This document shows, in pieces, positions 1 to 20,400 of a stretch of DNA of 64,000 nt (the first letter of the stretch is position 1; every line of letters begins with the position of its first letter). The notes under the pieces are model-generated. The model worked only from the letters and a program-made list of their open reading frames with translations, made no database searches and was not told where the DNA came from. A program made the translations under genes and the position numbers. Origin of the DNA: Bugula neritina (Eukaryota; Bryozoa; Gymnolaemata; Cheilostomatida; Bugulidae); NCBI GenBank assembly GCA_964035545.1, contig OZ037769.1, forward strand, positions 1,472,501 to 1,536,500, in the 5' to 3' direction.

Positions 1-3000
1 TTTATCAGCCTGTCCGCGACGCCTACGGTAATTGACCATCCACACCTTATCTCCCGTTTGATAGAGAGGTGGTTCATCGGAATCTTCATGCCGCACCTTC
101 CACTGCTGTTGGCGCAGTATATCGTGTGCGGCCTTCATCCGTTCCACTAGTTCACTGGCATACTCGTGAACCGAGTTGTCTTGCTCTGGAACGTGATAGG
201 TGAGATGGTCAGGGACACGAGTCTCTCTCCCGAGCATCAAGAGGTTTGGGGTCTCACCAGTACTGGTGTGTGGGGTGCTACGGTATGCACGCATGACCTG
301 CGGCAACACCGTATCCCATTCCTCTTGACCTCGTCCAAGGAGGAGACTCCGGAGTGCATCACCTAGCATCCGGTTGTTGCATTCCACCACCCCGTTACCT
401 TGAGGGTGGTAGGGGGTGGTCCTGCTCTGATTTACTCCCCAGAGGTGGCAGAGGTCGCTCATCAGTTGAGACTGGAATTGAGCGCCTTGATCAGAGTGTA
501 TCTGTCCGGGAAGCCCAAAATAACAGAATACATGTTGGTCTAGTGCCCTGGCCACTGTTGGGGCTGATGCATCTGGGATGGCCAGAGCATCCGCCCACCG
601 AGTAAAGTGGTCGGTTAGTACTAGGATCCAATTATTGCCTCTGGGGGTCAGGGGCATGGGTCCGACCAGGTCTACAGCGACTACTTGCCAGGGCCTACCA
701 GCATATAGCCTCCGCCTTCCTGCTTCACCAGGGGGGCGGCTATGCTTACTGGCCTGGCAGATCTCACACTGTTTGACTCTGAGCCGGACGTCACGCTCCA
801 TTTGTGGCCAATACCACCGGAGTCGTAATTTGGATATCACTCTCTTGACCCCTGCGTGGGCCTGTTTGTGAGTATCCCAAATCAACTCACGGCGGATGGC
901 CGTGGGGCAGACTACCCTCTTCCTTTCTGGGTGTCTGCCGCTGGCAGCTAGAGAGATGGTTAGCAACCCATCCTGCCCGATCCGCAGCGAGTCCCAACGC
1001 TGACAGTATAGCCGGAACTCGGCGCATCCCTGTCGTATGCGTTCCTCGCTGGGTCGTCGCCTTTCCCTTTTGGCCCGGTATATGTCTGCCACGACTCCAG
1101 GCAGCTCTTCTTGGAGCTTCTTCAGCTCTCGAACATTACCGGCCAGTACAGGGTTGGCGCGGAGGTTTTGTACATCCTCCGGGGACTCATCAACTCCTTG
1201 CCTGAGTTGACCCTGGTCCCAGTCAGCCGGTGCTCCGTGATGAGCCAGCGTCTCCAACTCGCATCGCGGGGGACCTCCATCCCTCCTCTCGATGTTGAGA
1301 CACTGTTTGCAACCTCCGTTAGGTCGGCGACTCAACCCATCCGCATTGCTGTGTCTCTTGCCCGGTCGATGTTCGATCCGGTATGAGAATTCAGCTAGGA
1401 TTTCGAGCCACCGGGCGACCTGACTAGAGGGCTCTGCTCTCTTGCACAACCAGATCAGCGAGGCATGATCCGTACGCAGCCGGAACTTCCTGCCATATAG
1501 GTATGGTCTGAAGTGCTTCACTGACTTGATTACTGCCAGCAGCTCCTTGCGGGTAGTGCAGTAATTTCGTTCAGCGGGTGAGAGAGACTTGCTGTAGTAG
1601 GCTACTACTACCTCTCGGCCTTCCTGCACTTGTGACAGCACAGCGCCAACATTTTGGTCACTGGCGTCCGTGTCGAGGATGTACTCCAGAGTGGGGTCTG
1701 GGTAGGCCAAGATGGGCGCCGTTAGTAGGCAGCCCTTGAGGCGGTCGAACGCTTCTTGTTCGACTGGAGTCCACTGCCATGTCACTCCCTTTGCGGTGAG
1801 CCGGTTTAACGGCTGGGCTATGCCCGCAAAGTCTGGTATGTATTGCCTGTAATACCCTACCAGCCCCAAGAAAGCCCGGAGTCCGGTCAAGTCTTGGAGG
1901 GTGACCCAGTCTTCTACTGCCCGTACCTTTTCGGGATCCGTTGCCACGCCGTTTCGACCGACAACGGGCCCCAGGTACTTGACCTCCGGCTGCAATAGAG
2001 CGCACTTGGAAGGTTTGAGCTTAAGACCGGCACCTCGGAGTCTCGCGAAAACCTCCTGCAGACGACTGACATGTGTCTCGAAGTCTGGAGAGATTACGAT
2101 GACATCATCGAGGTAGACCAGCAGTGTCTTCCAATGGAGTCCGCTAAGGACTTGTTCCATCAGCCTCTGGAAGGTGGCCGGGGCGGAGGTTAACCCGAAG
2201 GGCAGCACCTTCCACTTCCACAAACCGTCCCGTGTGATAAACGCCGCTTTCTCTTGGGCGTCGGGACTCAGAGGAACCTGCCAATAGCCGTTTAGCAAGT
2301 CTAACGTACTGAAGTACTTGCTGCCGGCTAGGGCGTCCAATGACTCGTCAATACGAGGTAGAGGGTAGGCGTCCTGTATGGTTACGCTATTGAGTTTGCG
2401 GTAGTCCACACAGAACCGCCAACTGCCGTCTTTCTTCCGGACCAGTACGACTGGCGAGCTCCACGCACTATGGGCGGGCTCTATCAGTCCCCGGTCCAAA
2501 AGATCCCGTACTTGTCGGCTAACCTCCTTCTCTTTCTCCGGCCCCAGCCTGCGTGTGGGCTGCCGGACAGGGACTGTCCCTGCAGTCAGCGGTATTTCGT
2601 GTCTGACAATTCCAGTCAGTCCCACGTCATGCTCTCCGCTGCTGAACACATCACCGTAGTCGCGTAGTAACTTAGCCATAGCTTGGCGTTCTCTGTTACT
2701 CGCGCAGCCGCCACTGGCTGTTTCGTATAACTTCCGGAGATGTGTTGGGACTGCCCCTCGTCCCTGAATAGGGTGTCGAGGGGGTGCCTCTGTCGCGTCA
2801 CCCAGCGACGGGCCCACGTCCTCTTCCTGGACGGAGTGGAACCGGCCCAGCATTGACCCAGCTGGGAGCTCAATGGGCTCGGTAAAGGGGTTGACACACT
2901 GCACTAAGACCTCCCCTCGCTCAGTTAGTCGGTTTAAACTACTGGCGAGTTGGATCCTTTCGTGCGCGCCTTCAACGACCCCGAGCCTGGCTATCCGGTT

Positions 3001-3054
3001 GCTGTTCACTCGGCAGTGGATAGTAGCTCTGGAGCGTCCGGGTACGGTGCAGTT
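1..3054 (-). CDS. pol: Gypsy pol: reverse transcriptase, RNase H and integrase (partial)
   Basis: One minus-strand frame is open from the codon after the TGA at 3057-3055 down to the window edge, about 1,018 codons. The RT domain has the conserved palm region and the YLDD active site at 2115-2104. RNase H follows with its DTDASDQ motif near 1674-1654. Integrase has an HHCC zinc-binding N-terminus (Cys pair near 777-754). Its catalytic triad is visible as the VDLVGPM, HSDQG and VVECNN motifs, near 685-660, 500-484 and 390-370. These enzymes copy the element RNA into DNA and insert it. I see no stop or frameshift within this stretch, so the catalytic part appears conserved. The C-terminus is missing because the window ends. 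Confidence 0.92.
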
Positions 3055-3480
3055 TCAAACTACCTGAACACCGCCCACCAGAGGACGCCCAAACTTATCC
3101 ACACAGGCGAGTTCTCGCCCGCCCATCAGCACCACCGACTTACTAAAATCTATTCGGCACTGGTGTTGCTTCAAGAAGGGCATTCCGAGGATAGCATCTT
3201 CCTCCAGTTGACCTATGATAAAGGTCTCCTGTACAGCCTGATCTCGGACACGCCCAGGGAGCTCGATAATACCATAAAAGGGGATACATGACCCGTCTGC
3301 CAGGGTGCCATGTTCTCCAGTATATGGTCGTACTCTATCCCTGTCCCGGTGGGGCAGTGCCTCAAAGACTCTACGACTGAGAAGGTTGGTAGTACAACCG
3401 GAGTCGAGCAGGAAAGTGATGGCGTTGCCGGCCACCTTTCCGGGTAGGAAATAGCTCTCTCCATGTGGTTGTACTTTCAC
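3055..3480 (-). CDS. Gypsy aspartic protease region of pol
   Basis: This frame carries a retropepsin-type aspartic protease: LLDSGCTTNLLS contains the catalytic D-S-G, and ILGMPFL is the usual downstream hydrophobic motif. It would release the mature proteins from the polyprotein. The frame is open upstream to about 3537, across a run of ten C (3480-3489; G on the coding strand). It ends at a TGA at 3057-3055, after which the same frame continues directly into the RT domain. The protease is thus separated from RT by one stop codon rather than a frame change. The start at 3480 is only the first GTG and is probably not a real start, since the protease is normally made as part of a polyprotein. 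Confidence 0.85.
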   Translation of the reverse strand: MKVQPHGESYFLPGKVAGNAITFLLDSGCTTNLLSRRVFEALPHRDRDRVRPYTGEHGTLADGSCIPFYGIIELPGRVRDQAVQETFIIGQLEEDAILGMPFLKQHQCRIDFSKSVVLMGGRELACVDKFGRPLVGGVQVV

Positions 3481-3781
3481 CCCCCCCCCGCATTTGCTGT
3501 CCTGGGTTGACAGGACGGCGGGGGTTTCACCCGTGGTTTACGGGGCTTCCGGCGGCGAGGTTGGTGCCGGCGGAGTTTGGGCCTCTCCACTGGGCCTTCT
3601 GGCTCCATTTCAGTGGCGGGCTCCTCTTCCCGAGGTAACCGGTGAAACCGGTTAGCGAGTGGCAGGGAAAAGGTACTTGGCCGTTGTGTGGGCCTACTAG
3701 TCCTGCGTGGTACCTGCCACTCGGGTGGAGTGTTCCGTCGTGTCCGTACGGACAGACGACGGCGTGTTCCACCATACTCCT

Positions 3782-4648
3782 TCAGTTGCGGCCCGCGGGG
3801 AGGGAGAGTGTCCGCGGGCCGTGACAGTTTAACGCCCCCTGGTATTGGGGTCGTCCTTTCTGTCCCTGGTCCTGACCAGCGCTACTCCAGCCCTGCCCCA
3901 CAGGCGTTGGGGGCACCCGCAGGGCCTGACCGGGGCCAGCACCGGCCAGAATGGTTACCAGTTGTCCCAGCATCTCTACCATACGGTCCACTTCGGCTTC
4001 TAGCGGGAGGGCTTCGGGACCTGTCGTAGCCCTGGCAGCGCTGACTCCAACTACTGGTGGGTTCCGTCGTGCTTGATGCATTTGGGTAGCCAACAGGTAA
4101 GCTTCTCCAGCCTTCAGGGCATCCTCTATTCTGGTTATCCCTTTAGCTCGTAGTTGATGGTGTAAGCCCAGGTCGTTTAGTGACTGGACAAAGGCGTCAT
4201 AGGTGTAACGCTCTTGGTGTTGTGCTGGCAGATCGCTATATGCAATCTGCGCCAACTTCTTCACCGTCGCGGCATGTTCTTGCAGCGAGGTCCGCGGGGT
4301 GCGGTACAATCTCTCCAGCTTGGTCCTAGCGTCTATTGCGGAGATGCCAAAACGGGCCCGCAGCGCAGCCAGTATCCCGTTTACGTCCGTTCCCACTCCG
4401 TACGGCTTGGCTTGCTCCGTCACCGCTCTCCGCAATTGGATAAGGGCCACTCTATGCGGCCATTGAGCAACCTCCATTACCTCTCTAAATTCTTGTATAA
4501 ATTGTTCGACATCTTCCGACCCAGTAAAGGTGGGAGCTTTCAAGCAATGTCTATAAGCTTCTTCTTCCTCACGATTTACAGGATTAACAGCATTTCTACG
4601 CTCACCTTCTACTGGGGGTGGTTGCATTCTAGCATTTTCAGTCTCCAT
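3782..4648 (-). CDS. gag: Gypsy gag (capsid) protein
   Basis: This 288-codon frame starts with ATG at 4648, a short distance after the primer-binding site, as is usual for gag. The central part (about residues 35-190) matches the retrotransposon gag/capsid pattern: an FTGSEDVEQFI-type segment, then an FGISAIDARTKLERL segment, all predicted helical. Gag packages the RNA into particles in the cytoplasm. No intact CCHC zinc knuckle remains. A Cys-His remnant lies near the C-terminus, where the frame ends early at 3782, and the reading frame downstream switches. The linker between 3780 and 3490 reads as a basic, proline-rich peptide in yet another frame. This suggests one or two small indels in this copy. 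Confidence 0.85.
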   Translation of the reverse strand: METENARMQPPPVEGERRNAVNPVNREEEEAYRHCLKAPTFTGSEDVEQFIQEFREVMEVAQWPHRVALIQLRRAVTEQAKPYGVGTDVNGILAALRARFGISAIDARTKLERLYRTPRTSLQEHAATVKKLAQIAYSDLPAQHQERYTYDAFVQSLNDLGLHHQLRAKGITRIEDALKAGEAYLLATQMHQARRNPPVVGVSAARATTGPEALPLEAEVDRMVEMLGQLVTILAGAGPGQALRVPPTPVGQGWSSAGQDQGQKGRPQYQGALNCHGPRTLSLPAGRN

Positions 4649-4661
4649 CTTTGATGTACAC

Positions 4662-4679
4662 TATCCCACCGCTGCCACT
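4662..4679 (-). promoter_or_regulatory. Primer-binding site of the Gypsy element
   Basis: On the minus strand the motif TGGCAGCGGTGGGATAG lies immediately inside the proposed LTR end and upstream of gag. A TGG-initiated stretch at this place is the normal tRNA primer site for reverse transcription. I cannot assign the tRNA. Confidence 0.6.
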
Positions 4680-4681
4680 AC

Positions 4682-4987
4682 TGTTATGATTTTCAGTTCT
4701 AGGGTTGATGTGCCACCAAGAGAGTCTACTTATCGCTAGAGAAACTTCACCGAGTTAAGTCGAGTAGATATCGTTATATTTTAATACAAGAATACATAAT
4801 AAAATCTAATGTATAACAGTAATGATACTCACGTCTATTTAATTTACAGCACTATTCTCAACTGAGCTAGTAGCGCGAAGCTGCTACTATTACTCATAAA
4901 ACAGCCTAGCTAATTGGCTAATACATTGTTCCGGGTCAATACGCAACCTTGCGTATTGTGTTGCTGGTAGCTCCACGAGCCACCACA
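4682..4987 (-). repeat. Probable 5' LTR of the Gypsy element
   Basis: Read on the minus strand, the segment begins TGTGGTGGC and ends ATAACA just before the primer-binding site, giving TG...CA ends and a length of about 306 bases. It carries A+T-rich, promoter-like sequence. The boundaries are inferred because the partner LTR is outside the window, so no LTR-LTR comparison or target-site duplication is possible here. Confidence 0.55.
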
Positions 4988-5199
4988 ATATTACTAACTT
5001 GTAATTATAATTAATTAATTAATTAAATTAATTAAATTATATTAAATGCAAAAGATAAAATTATTTAGGAAAAATATCTCAATTATCAACATATCAAAAT
5101 ATATTGGAGACTAAATGCTTTGAATTGTTAGAACTGATGGACTTAAAATACTGATGTTACATATTGTCTTTTGAGTTACGATTTTCTTTGTACTTACAG

Positions 5200-14167
<8,968 letters not shown>

Positions 14168-14335
14168 ACTAATGATTTGTCATCAAAGGATTAAGTGAAG
14201 AAATGGAGACATCAAGTGAAACAGTTACCTACAGGCTGTTAGTTGACAAAATACAACATATATAAATATATTAGTTTGTGCCATGCATTCATTCAAATTT
14301 ATTTGTGTTGCAAATTATTTTATGATGCTACACTT

Positions 14336-14527
14336 TTTGCTTTACATATTATAGCTTTACTATATTATAGCTTTACATATTATAGCTTTACTATATTATA
14401 GCTTTACTATATTATAGCTTTACTATATTATAGCTTTACTGTATTACAGCTTTACTATAGCTTTACATATTGTAGCTTTACTATATTGTAGCTTCACTAT
14501 ATTATTATATTTTTACATATTATAGCT
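14336..14527. repeat. Tandem repeat, unit about TATTATAGCTTTACTA
   Basis: About a dozen degenerate copies of a 14-16-base unit containing TATAGCTTTAC stand head to tail shortly after the gene A stop codon. They may lie in the 3' UTR. Confidence 0.85.
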
Positions 14528-15884
14528 GCATGTATACACATCACAACTGGAGATAAGCCAATAATAACATTTTGTATAAAAACATGCTGAAGACCAATAT
14601 GATCTATAATAATATTAGACGTGTTCTGTAAGTTAGAGTATTCCATTAACCATTCTTTGGTAGGCCGCAGCAAGTTTTGTTAAACAGCTGCTAATTGGTT
14701 AGAAAAAATACTTAATTTTTTTTACAAGCCATGATAGTTACTAGAAAACTATAGCAGACAACTCCCAGCCATGTTTCACTTGCAATTTAAGATTTTCATG
14801 TGTTGTAAAATATTATCCCAAACATTCTAAAATTTTGATTTGTGAAAAAATGAAAACAAGAAGTTTAGTTTTTATTTGTTTGATTTTGCTGTTCAGATAA
14901 TATGATGTTTATTTGGTATAATAACAAATTGCAATCCAATTAATTACAAATAGAAAATAAAAATGCTGATGGAGGCAGTAATAAACTGTAGTGCAGCTAA
15001 AATCTGATGCACAATAATGCTTTTGCAATTGCTGGGCTTTATTTTGACAGGAGTAATATTTTCACATCCTAATAAAAAACTAAATTGAAGAATTACAAGT
15101 TAAGACAACTGATATGATTTATTTTTGTATAATTTGGAAAACTGTCTATTTGTTTTGGTATAGCCAATGTCCTCTAACTACATTGCTTGTTTATCAAGTT
15201 GATTTTAAACAAAGAGCTTATATGAAAAACATATTTGCCTACAACGAGAATTTTAGCCAAGAGTTTTCTTCTCACTTTGCTAATAAGTTGGAGTTGTCTG
15301 ACAACAAACCTGCCATATACTCTACCATTGCAAGGTTTATGAATAGGTTTAGACTGTACAGACCTTGGTATTGCTTACGTGTTAGCTATGATATAAATAG
15401 CTCACAGCTCTAATTATAATATTAAACGCATTTGTAGATTTTCTAATAATTTAAAACCAAGGCTAAGTAATTTCTGAATTCAATTTACAGCGATATTAAT
15501 ATGCAGCAGGTAGTATATTGACATAAGCCTGTTTAGTTCCTTATACTTTACCCTGTGTCGCAGCATGATGCAACTTCCCTAAAAATGCATTTAGACTCTA
15601 ATACAATTACTATTGGACATTGAACACTCCCTTAGTAATAGTAATGATTAAATTATTCTTCTATTGAAAGTTCATGACCTCTAATCTAAAGCAGATGAAC
15701 TCCTTATAGCTGTGACTACTTTTCTCAACATGAACAATAGTCACGAAATTAATCTTATAACTATTACTATGCATAGCACTTTCCAACTTCCGTGTAGATA
15801 AGGAAAACACTAGCTTTAACCTGCCTTACATGTCAGATTTATGGCAGTTAGAGAAGAGTGTCACAGGCCTATTCAGTTATATGG

Positions 15885-16115
15885 TGCCCAGAAACATTGG
15901 CACAGGTAAAAGTGGTAGAGGTAATAATAACAGAAATGGAAAAGTTGGTAAAAATAGCACATTTTCATTATTGGGGTTTGGGGTTAGGGGGTGCTTGGTA
16001 TTTGAGGTTGGGGTTTGGGTAAATTGAACATCAGTGTGCCATTTAACTTACTTTTCTACCTGCGCTATTTTTACACATGCCATATTTACCTGTGCGATTT
16101 TTACCTAAAATACCA
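15885..16115. repeat. Second copy of the G-rich dispersed repeat, with inverted ends
   Basis: The left edge (GGCACAGGTAAAAGTGG) and right edge (TTACCTGTGCGATTTTTACCT) are imperfect inverted repeats around a TTGGGGTTTGGGG-rich core. The core matches the repeat at 11675-11870. This suggests a short inverted-repeat element of about 230 bases. Confidence 0.6.
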
Positions 16116-16679
16116 GCTATAAACTCTTAACTCCATCATGTTAGCCATGCTACAACACAGAGCTGTGTATGTTTACACATCCATTACTACATGATAGCTT
16201 ATCTTTTATATACTGAGCATCAATATAAGACTTTATTATCAGAGATAAACATTGACAGTCTGATGAGTTTACTAAATTTTCCTCATACCCTGAGCATAGA
16301 GTGCACAGGGCTTACAGAAAGCTTATAGTTTATTGCTAAAGGACCTTCCTTTATACAATGTACTTTATACTACATTGTTACAAGCAACATCAGTATTATA
16401 GTAGTTTTCTTAAGTATGTATTTGCCTAGCTTGTGAGTATAGTTTTTGGTTTGACAATCATGATTCGAGCTTGAGGGCTTTATTTCGTAGTCAGACAATA
16501 TCTGTTTTACACAACTCTGTTAGCAAGCTAACACTCTTTGAATAGTGCACTTTTGCTTTCACTTCTCTAAACATGATTTCTGTTGTACTGCTCAAGAGCT
16601 TTAATGGTGTTGTCAAAATTATCTGAGGTAAAGTTCAAAGTTCACATGAATATCCCTCTATAAAAGTTTCTTATCTGGA

Positions 16680-16870
16680 GTGTAACTGTAGATAGTCATG
16701 ATTAATGTTAGTGAATAGTCATATTGAGTACGTAATAATGAGTAAAGATTATGAGTAATTACTATGAGGAATGACAATGAATAGTGATTGCAAGTAATGA
16801 GTAATGCATAATATTATGTGTAATGATGAATAGTTTGTGTGGATAATGAATACTGAGTAAGTAATGTATA
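16680..16870. repeat. Cryptic simple repeat of TGAGTAATGA-like words
   Basis: The region is built from degenerate GAGTAATGA and GAATAGTGA words. A similar composition is seen near 60590-60760. It is likely a decayed satellite. Confidence 0.5.
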
Positions 16871-17451
16871 GAAGTTTGTTTATTTTAAATAATGCTACGA
16901 AACTGATAGTTGAAACAGTAACTAGATTATCTTAAATATGGTCAATAACTCAATTTCATATTCACAGAGATGTTTTGTCTATTTAAATTTCCAGATAGCA
17001 TTTAATAGCATTGTATAACCAGGTTACTCTGCAAGAAATGTACTGCACAGAGCGTTACTAATTTTCATTTGCTAGTAAAACTAAAAGCTCAGCTGCAATA
17101 CGCTTAATCAGTCGCACTGTTTGTTTAAGTATCAGGCTTTATATTTACACATTCTTAGTATGATTTTATAGCATGACTAACTCAGTCAGGTAGAAAAAAA
17201 GCCTTTTGTTACCGCATCACCTCTATTACACACTGGAATCCTATTAACAAGGAAGTTACTTGAAACAGTATGCCCTGACCCTTTCATATCGAAACTATTG
17301 AATGAAACTGCCATTCAGTTCCCAGACTAAGGATAACACATGAATACAAAAGGTGTTTTGTAAGCTGCAAGTAAAAAGTAAAGCTAGTCATAAGGCTGTT
17401 AGCCTTTCTCAATGTAGGTCAGGCTTACAACTAACGTGTCTCAACATAAAT

Positions 17452-20400
17452 ATGGATGGACAGAGAGCTGTGTTACTGCTGATGCTGCTGTCTTTGTCTG
17501 CAGGTAAAATATTACTTATAATAGAATATAATCTTGCTCTTGCAGGTAAAATGTTATTTATTATAAAATATAATCTGCTCTTGCTTCTCTGCCACCCGTG
17601 CAGGACCAGAGCAGTAAAAGGCAACCGATCTGCTCTTGCTCAAATACAACATAATGCTTGGCCTATAAACCACATGTAGACCAATTCACCACAACTGATG
17701 GGCATCTAGGTCTAACATAAAAGAAATTAGCCAGTGGTCTAGTTGAAATATATTGCTAAAACGACTTTGTACTTCAGGGGTTTTAACTCATGTTTTAAAG
17801 CTAAACTTAGGTGATGATGAAAGTTGCTGAACTATTAAAGTTTTCTGATTCTCTTATGTATAAGTACTATATTAGGATGAACACTCATATTTAAAACAGT
17901 CTATCATTTAAAAGCACAAGCATATTATTAAGCCCATCATTATTTCTATTTTGGTTTGACATCCTATAATATTATCTCATTTATATATTACACTTTTTGA
18001 TGAAACTAAGCGGATAAGACTTGAACATAGGGGCTATGCAATAAACCTTTAGATGTAGGTTTGTTGCTTTTCATATGCATGAATTGTGCAAGCTATTTTG
18101 CTGCCAGAATAAAAAACAAAGCATGTGTTTAATGAAGTTTAAACAGTGAAGGAGATGTTAGGTCAGGCATCAAATGTTCATAGCACAGTTGCTATAGTAA
18201 CTAGTTGGAAGGAATTTTAGTTTATTAGCAGAAGGTATTTAAATGACAGCAAAAATACAGCTACTAGCACTCTGTATTCATTCAGTCAGATAACAATATT
18301 TACTTACAATAAAATATGTGTGTTATAACAACAGTTTCTAAAAGCTTTGTTTGGCAACTAAACATTAAGCTTACAAATAAAATTGATTAATAATCTAGTT
18401 TCTTTGAATTCACCTCAACAATAAAAAAATTTTTTAAATTAGCAGTGTAATTTTGCTATTTTAGATTTCAACGGTTTTTTACAACTAAACTGTTTTCTAA
18501 CTGGGTGTTTTGGCTCCTGCCAGCACACACACTAGAGTGTTATAAATGCTGAAGCAGTTTTACATTAGCTATCAAATATTTTTAATATATACAAGAAATA
18601 TTAAAAGCTATAAAAATGTAAATAACAGCCAATTTAGATGCAGTAGTAAAACAGTTTTAATAGTCTATGCTCTTTAATTGTTATTATTAAATTTGGTTTT
18701 GGGCACAGGTTGAAATTCTCATGAAAACATAACTCCTTTGCTACATTTATAATCTAGAACACAGACCTTTCTCACTTTCTCAGTTACTGCCTAATACTTC
18801 CCACTTTTAACACTGATAGATTATCATTATGTTTGTACTTTACTGTCTGCAGACAGTAAAGTTTAGCAAGCAACTGCTGCATGGCTGTGTAATCTTCTGA
18901 TCTAAAAACATGTAACTTTATTACATAAGATGTAGTTTTAAGATTCACTCTGTCTAAGCATTAATTTTCATTTCACAAAAACCTGTAACTTTGATGACAA
19001 AAGTGAACTTCAAATTTAAATTTCCTATAATTATGATCAGACAACTCCATGAGTCATAGTATTATTCTGCACAGAGCTTTAACTTTACCAGCTTAGTCTC
19101 AATATATATAAATAATATCTTGTTTTGAAAATATGTACAAAAGTTGTTCAAACATGCAAATATAGACGGATGTAACTACTTAACATATTTCATATTTCGT
19201 TGCATGAAAATATAAAAATTTGAAAAAATAGTTTGAATGAAACTTTACAGAAAATAGTCCAAGTTTGTGGATTTTTTTAACTTGTTACTGTTTGCATTAC
19301 TCATTTGATATTATGTTTTGTTATATAATTCATTTGTGTATTATGTATGTTTCCAGCTTCTCCCTCACCATCAAATGTAGCTCTAAACAAAGCTACCTCC
19401 TCCTCAGGAAAACAATCCGTGGGTAGTTCACCAAGTGTAGTGGTGGATGGGGACCAATCAGATTCATTCACTAGTTTGAATACTGGAAAGTTCTGCACTC
19501 AGTGCTTCCTGTCCACTCAAAGTAATAATCCTTGGTGGAGAGTAGATTTGGGGGGACAATTCTTCATTACTAATATAAATATATATACTGGTGAGTTACA
19601 TAATATAGGTAAGTTAAATGTATCTTGTACAATTTATAGTTTTACCTATAAATGGATTGGTCCATGCCTAATTTTGTTGTAATGGCAGACTTCAAAGTAG
19701 TCATTGACACATGTGTACATATTGTACTACAATTTACATAACAAAATATAAGCTGTGTTGAGTTTATCTACCATATGATTGCTTTACAATGTAAATATTT
19801 TGTTATAGTGATTCCTGGTTACTTACAGAACACAGAGTATAACAAAGAAAATTGTTTGTTGATATATTGTAGGGTCTACTAAATTTTTAATTGGTCCATT
19901 TGAGATATTATCTAAAGAATCTTCTGGTAACTTGAACCCAGCAGATGACTATAGTCAGTGGAATATGATTCAGAGTGTACCTGACACAGTCTCAACATAT
20001 GAATATCCTCTACTAACTGCTGTCTATGCACAACATGTAGCTGTTATGGAGAAGAAAAAGTCTTCGTCTGCAGATCCACAGAGCTTAGTGCTTACAGAGG
20101 TTGAAATCTACGGATTTAGTGAGTAGAAACTGAATATTGTAATTTTAGTCAACATGTTGAAAAAAGAAAGAACTGAAGAGAAGTACACAATTTAAATATC
20201 ATTTTTTTAAAATGCTTTTGAATATATTGCAATTTAATATAATTTCCTCTTTTATGTGTAAGTATGTTCCTTATGCTTATAGAAATGCATTTTTGTATTC
20301 CAAACTGATACACATGTTGCTGCTATAGAGTTTCTCAGCTGTTAATTTCCTGCTACAAAGTATATATAAGATTGAACACACCAAAATTTATCTCTACTCT

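Larger units (their letters stand above)
1..4987 (-). mobile_element. Ty3/Gypsy LTR retrotransposon, 5' portion (runs off left edge)
   Basis: Read on the minus strand, the order is LTR (4987-4682), primer-binding site, gag (4648-3782), aspartic protease (about 3537-3055), then reverse transcriptase, RNase H and integrase down to base 1. This PR-RT-RH-INT order defines Ty3/Gypsy (Metaviridae-like) elements. G+C content is clearly higher than in the surrounding A+T-rich DNA, as expected of a recent insertion. The 3' end and second LTR lie outside the window. It sits antisense to gene A, just upstream of the first A exon seen here, so it is probably inside an intron of A. There is an in-frame TGA between protease and RT, and frame breaks between gag and protease, so this copy does not read as one continuous polyprotein. 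Confidence 0.93.
14168..17451. other. Spacer between genes A and B
   Basis: About 3.3 kb separates the stop of A from the start codon of B. It holds the tandem repeat at 14336, the dispersed repeat at 15885 and a simple-sequence region at 16680-16870. I see no convincing gene. An open frame at 15114-15413 is discussed among the rejected items. The promoter and 5' UTR of gene B should lie near its right end but show no motif I can name. Confidence 0.6.

Noticed and set aside
1658-2005. 115-codon minus-strand frame and several plus-strand frames within 166-4654
   Set aside because: They are shadows of the gag and pol frames; the high G+C of the element keeps alternative frames open.
15114-15413. 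99-codon open frame in the spacer between genes A and B, with a hydrophobic start and a charged second half
   Set aside because: The composition after about residue 28 looks partly protein-like, but I see no homology, no clear splice partners in phase and no counterpart near the paralogous gene. It is left unannotated; RNA-seq would decide.
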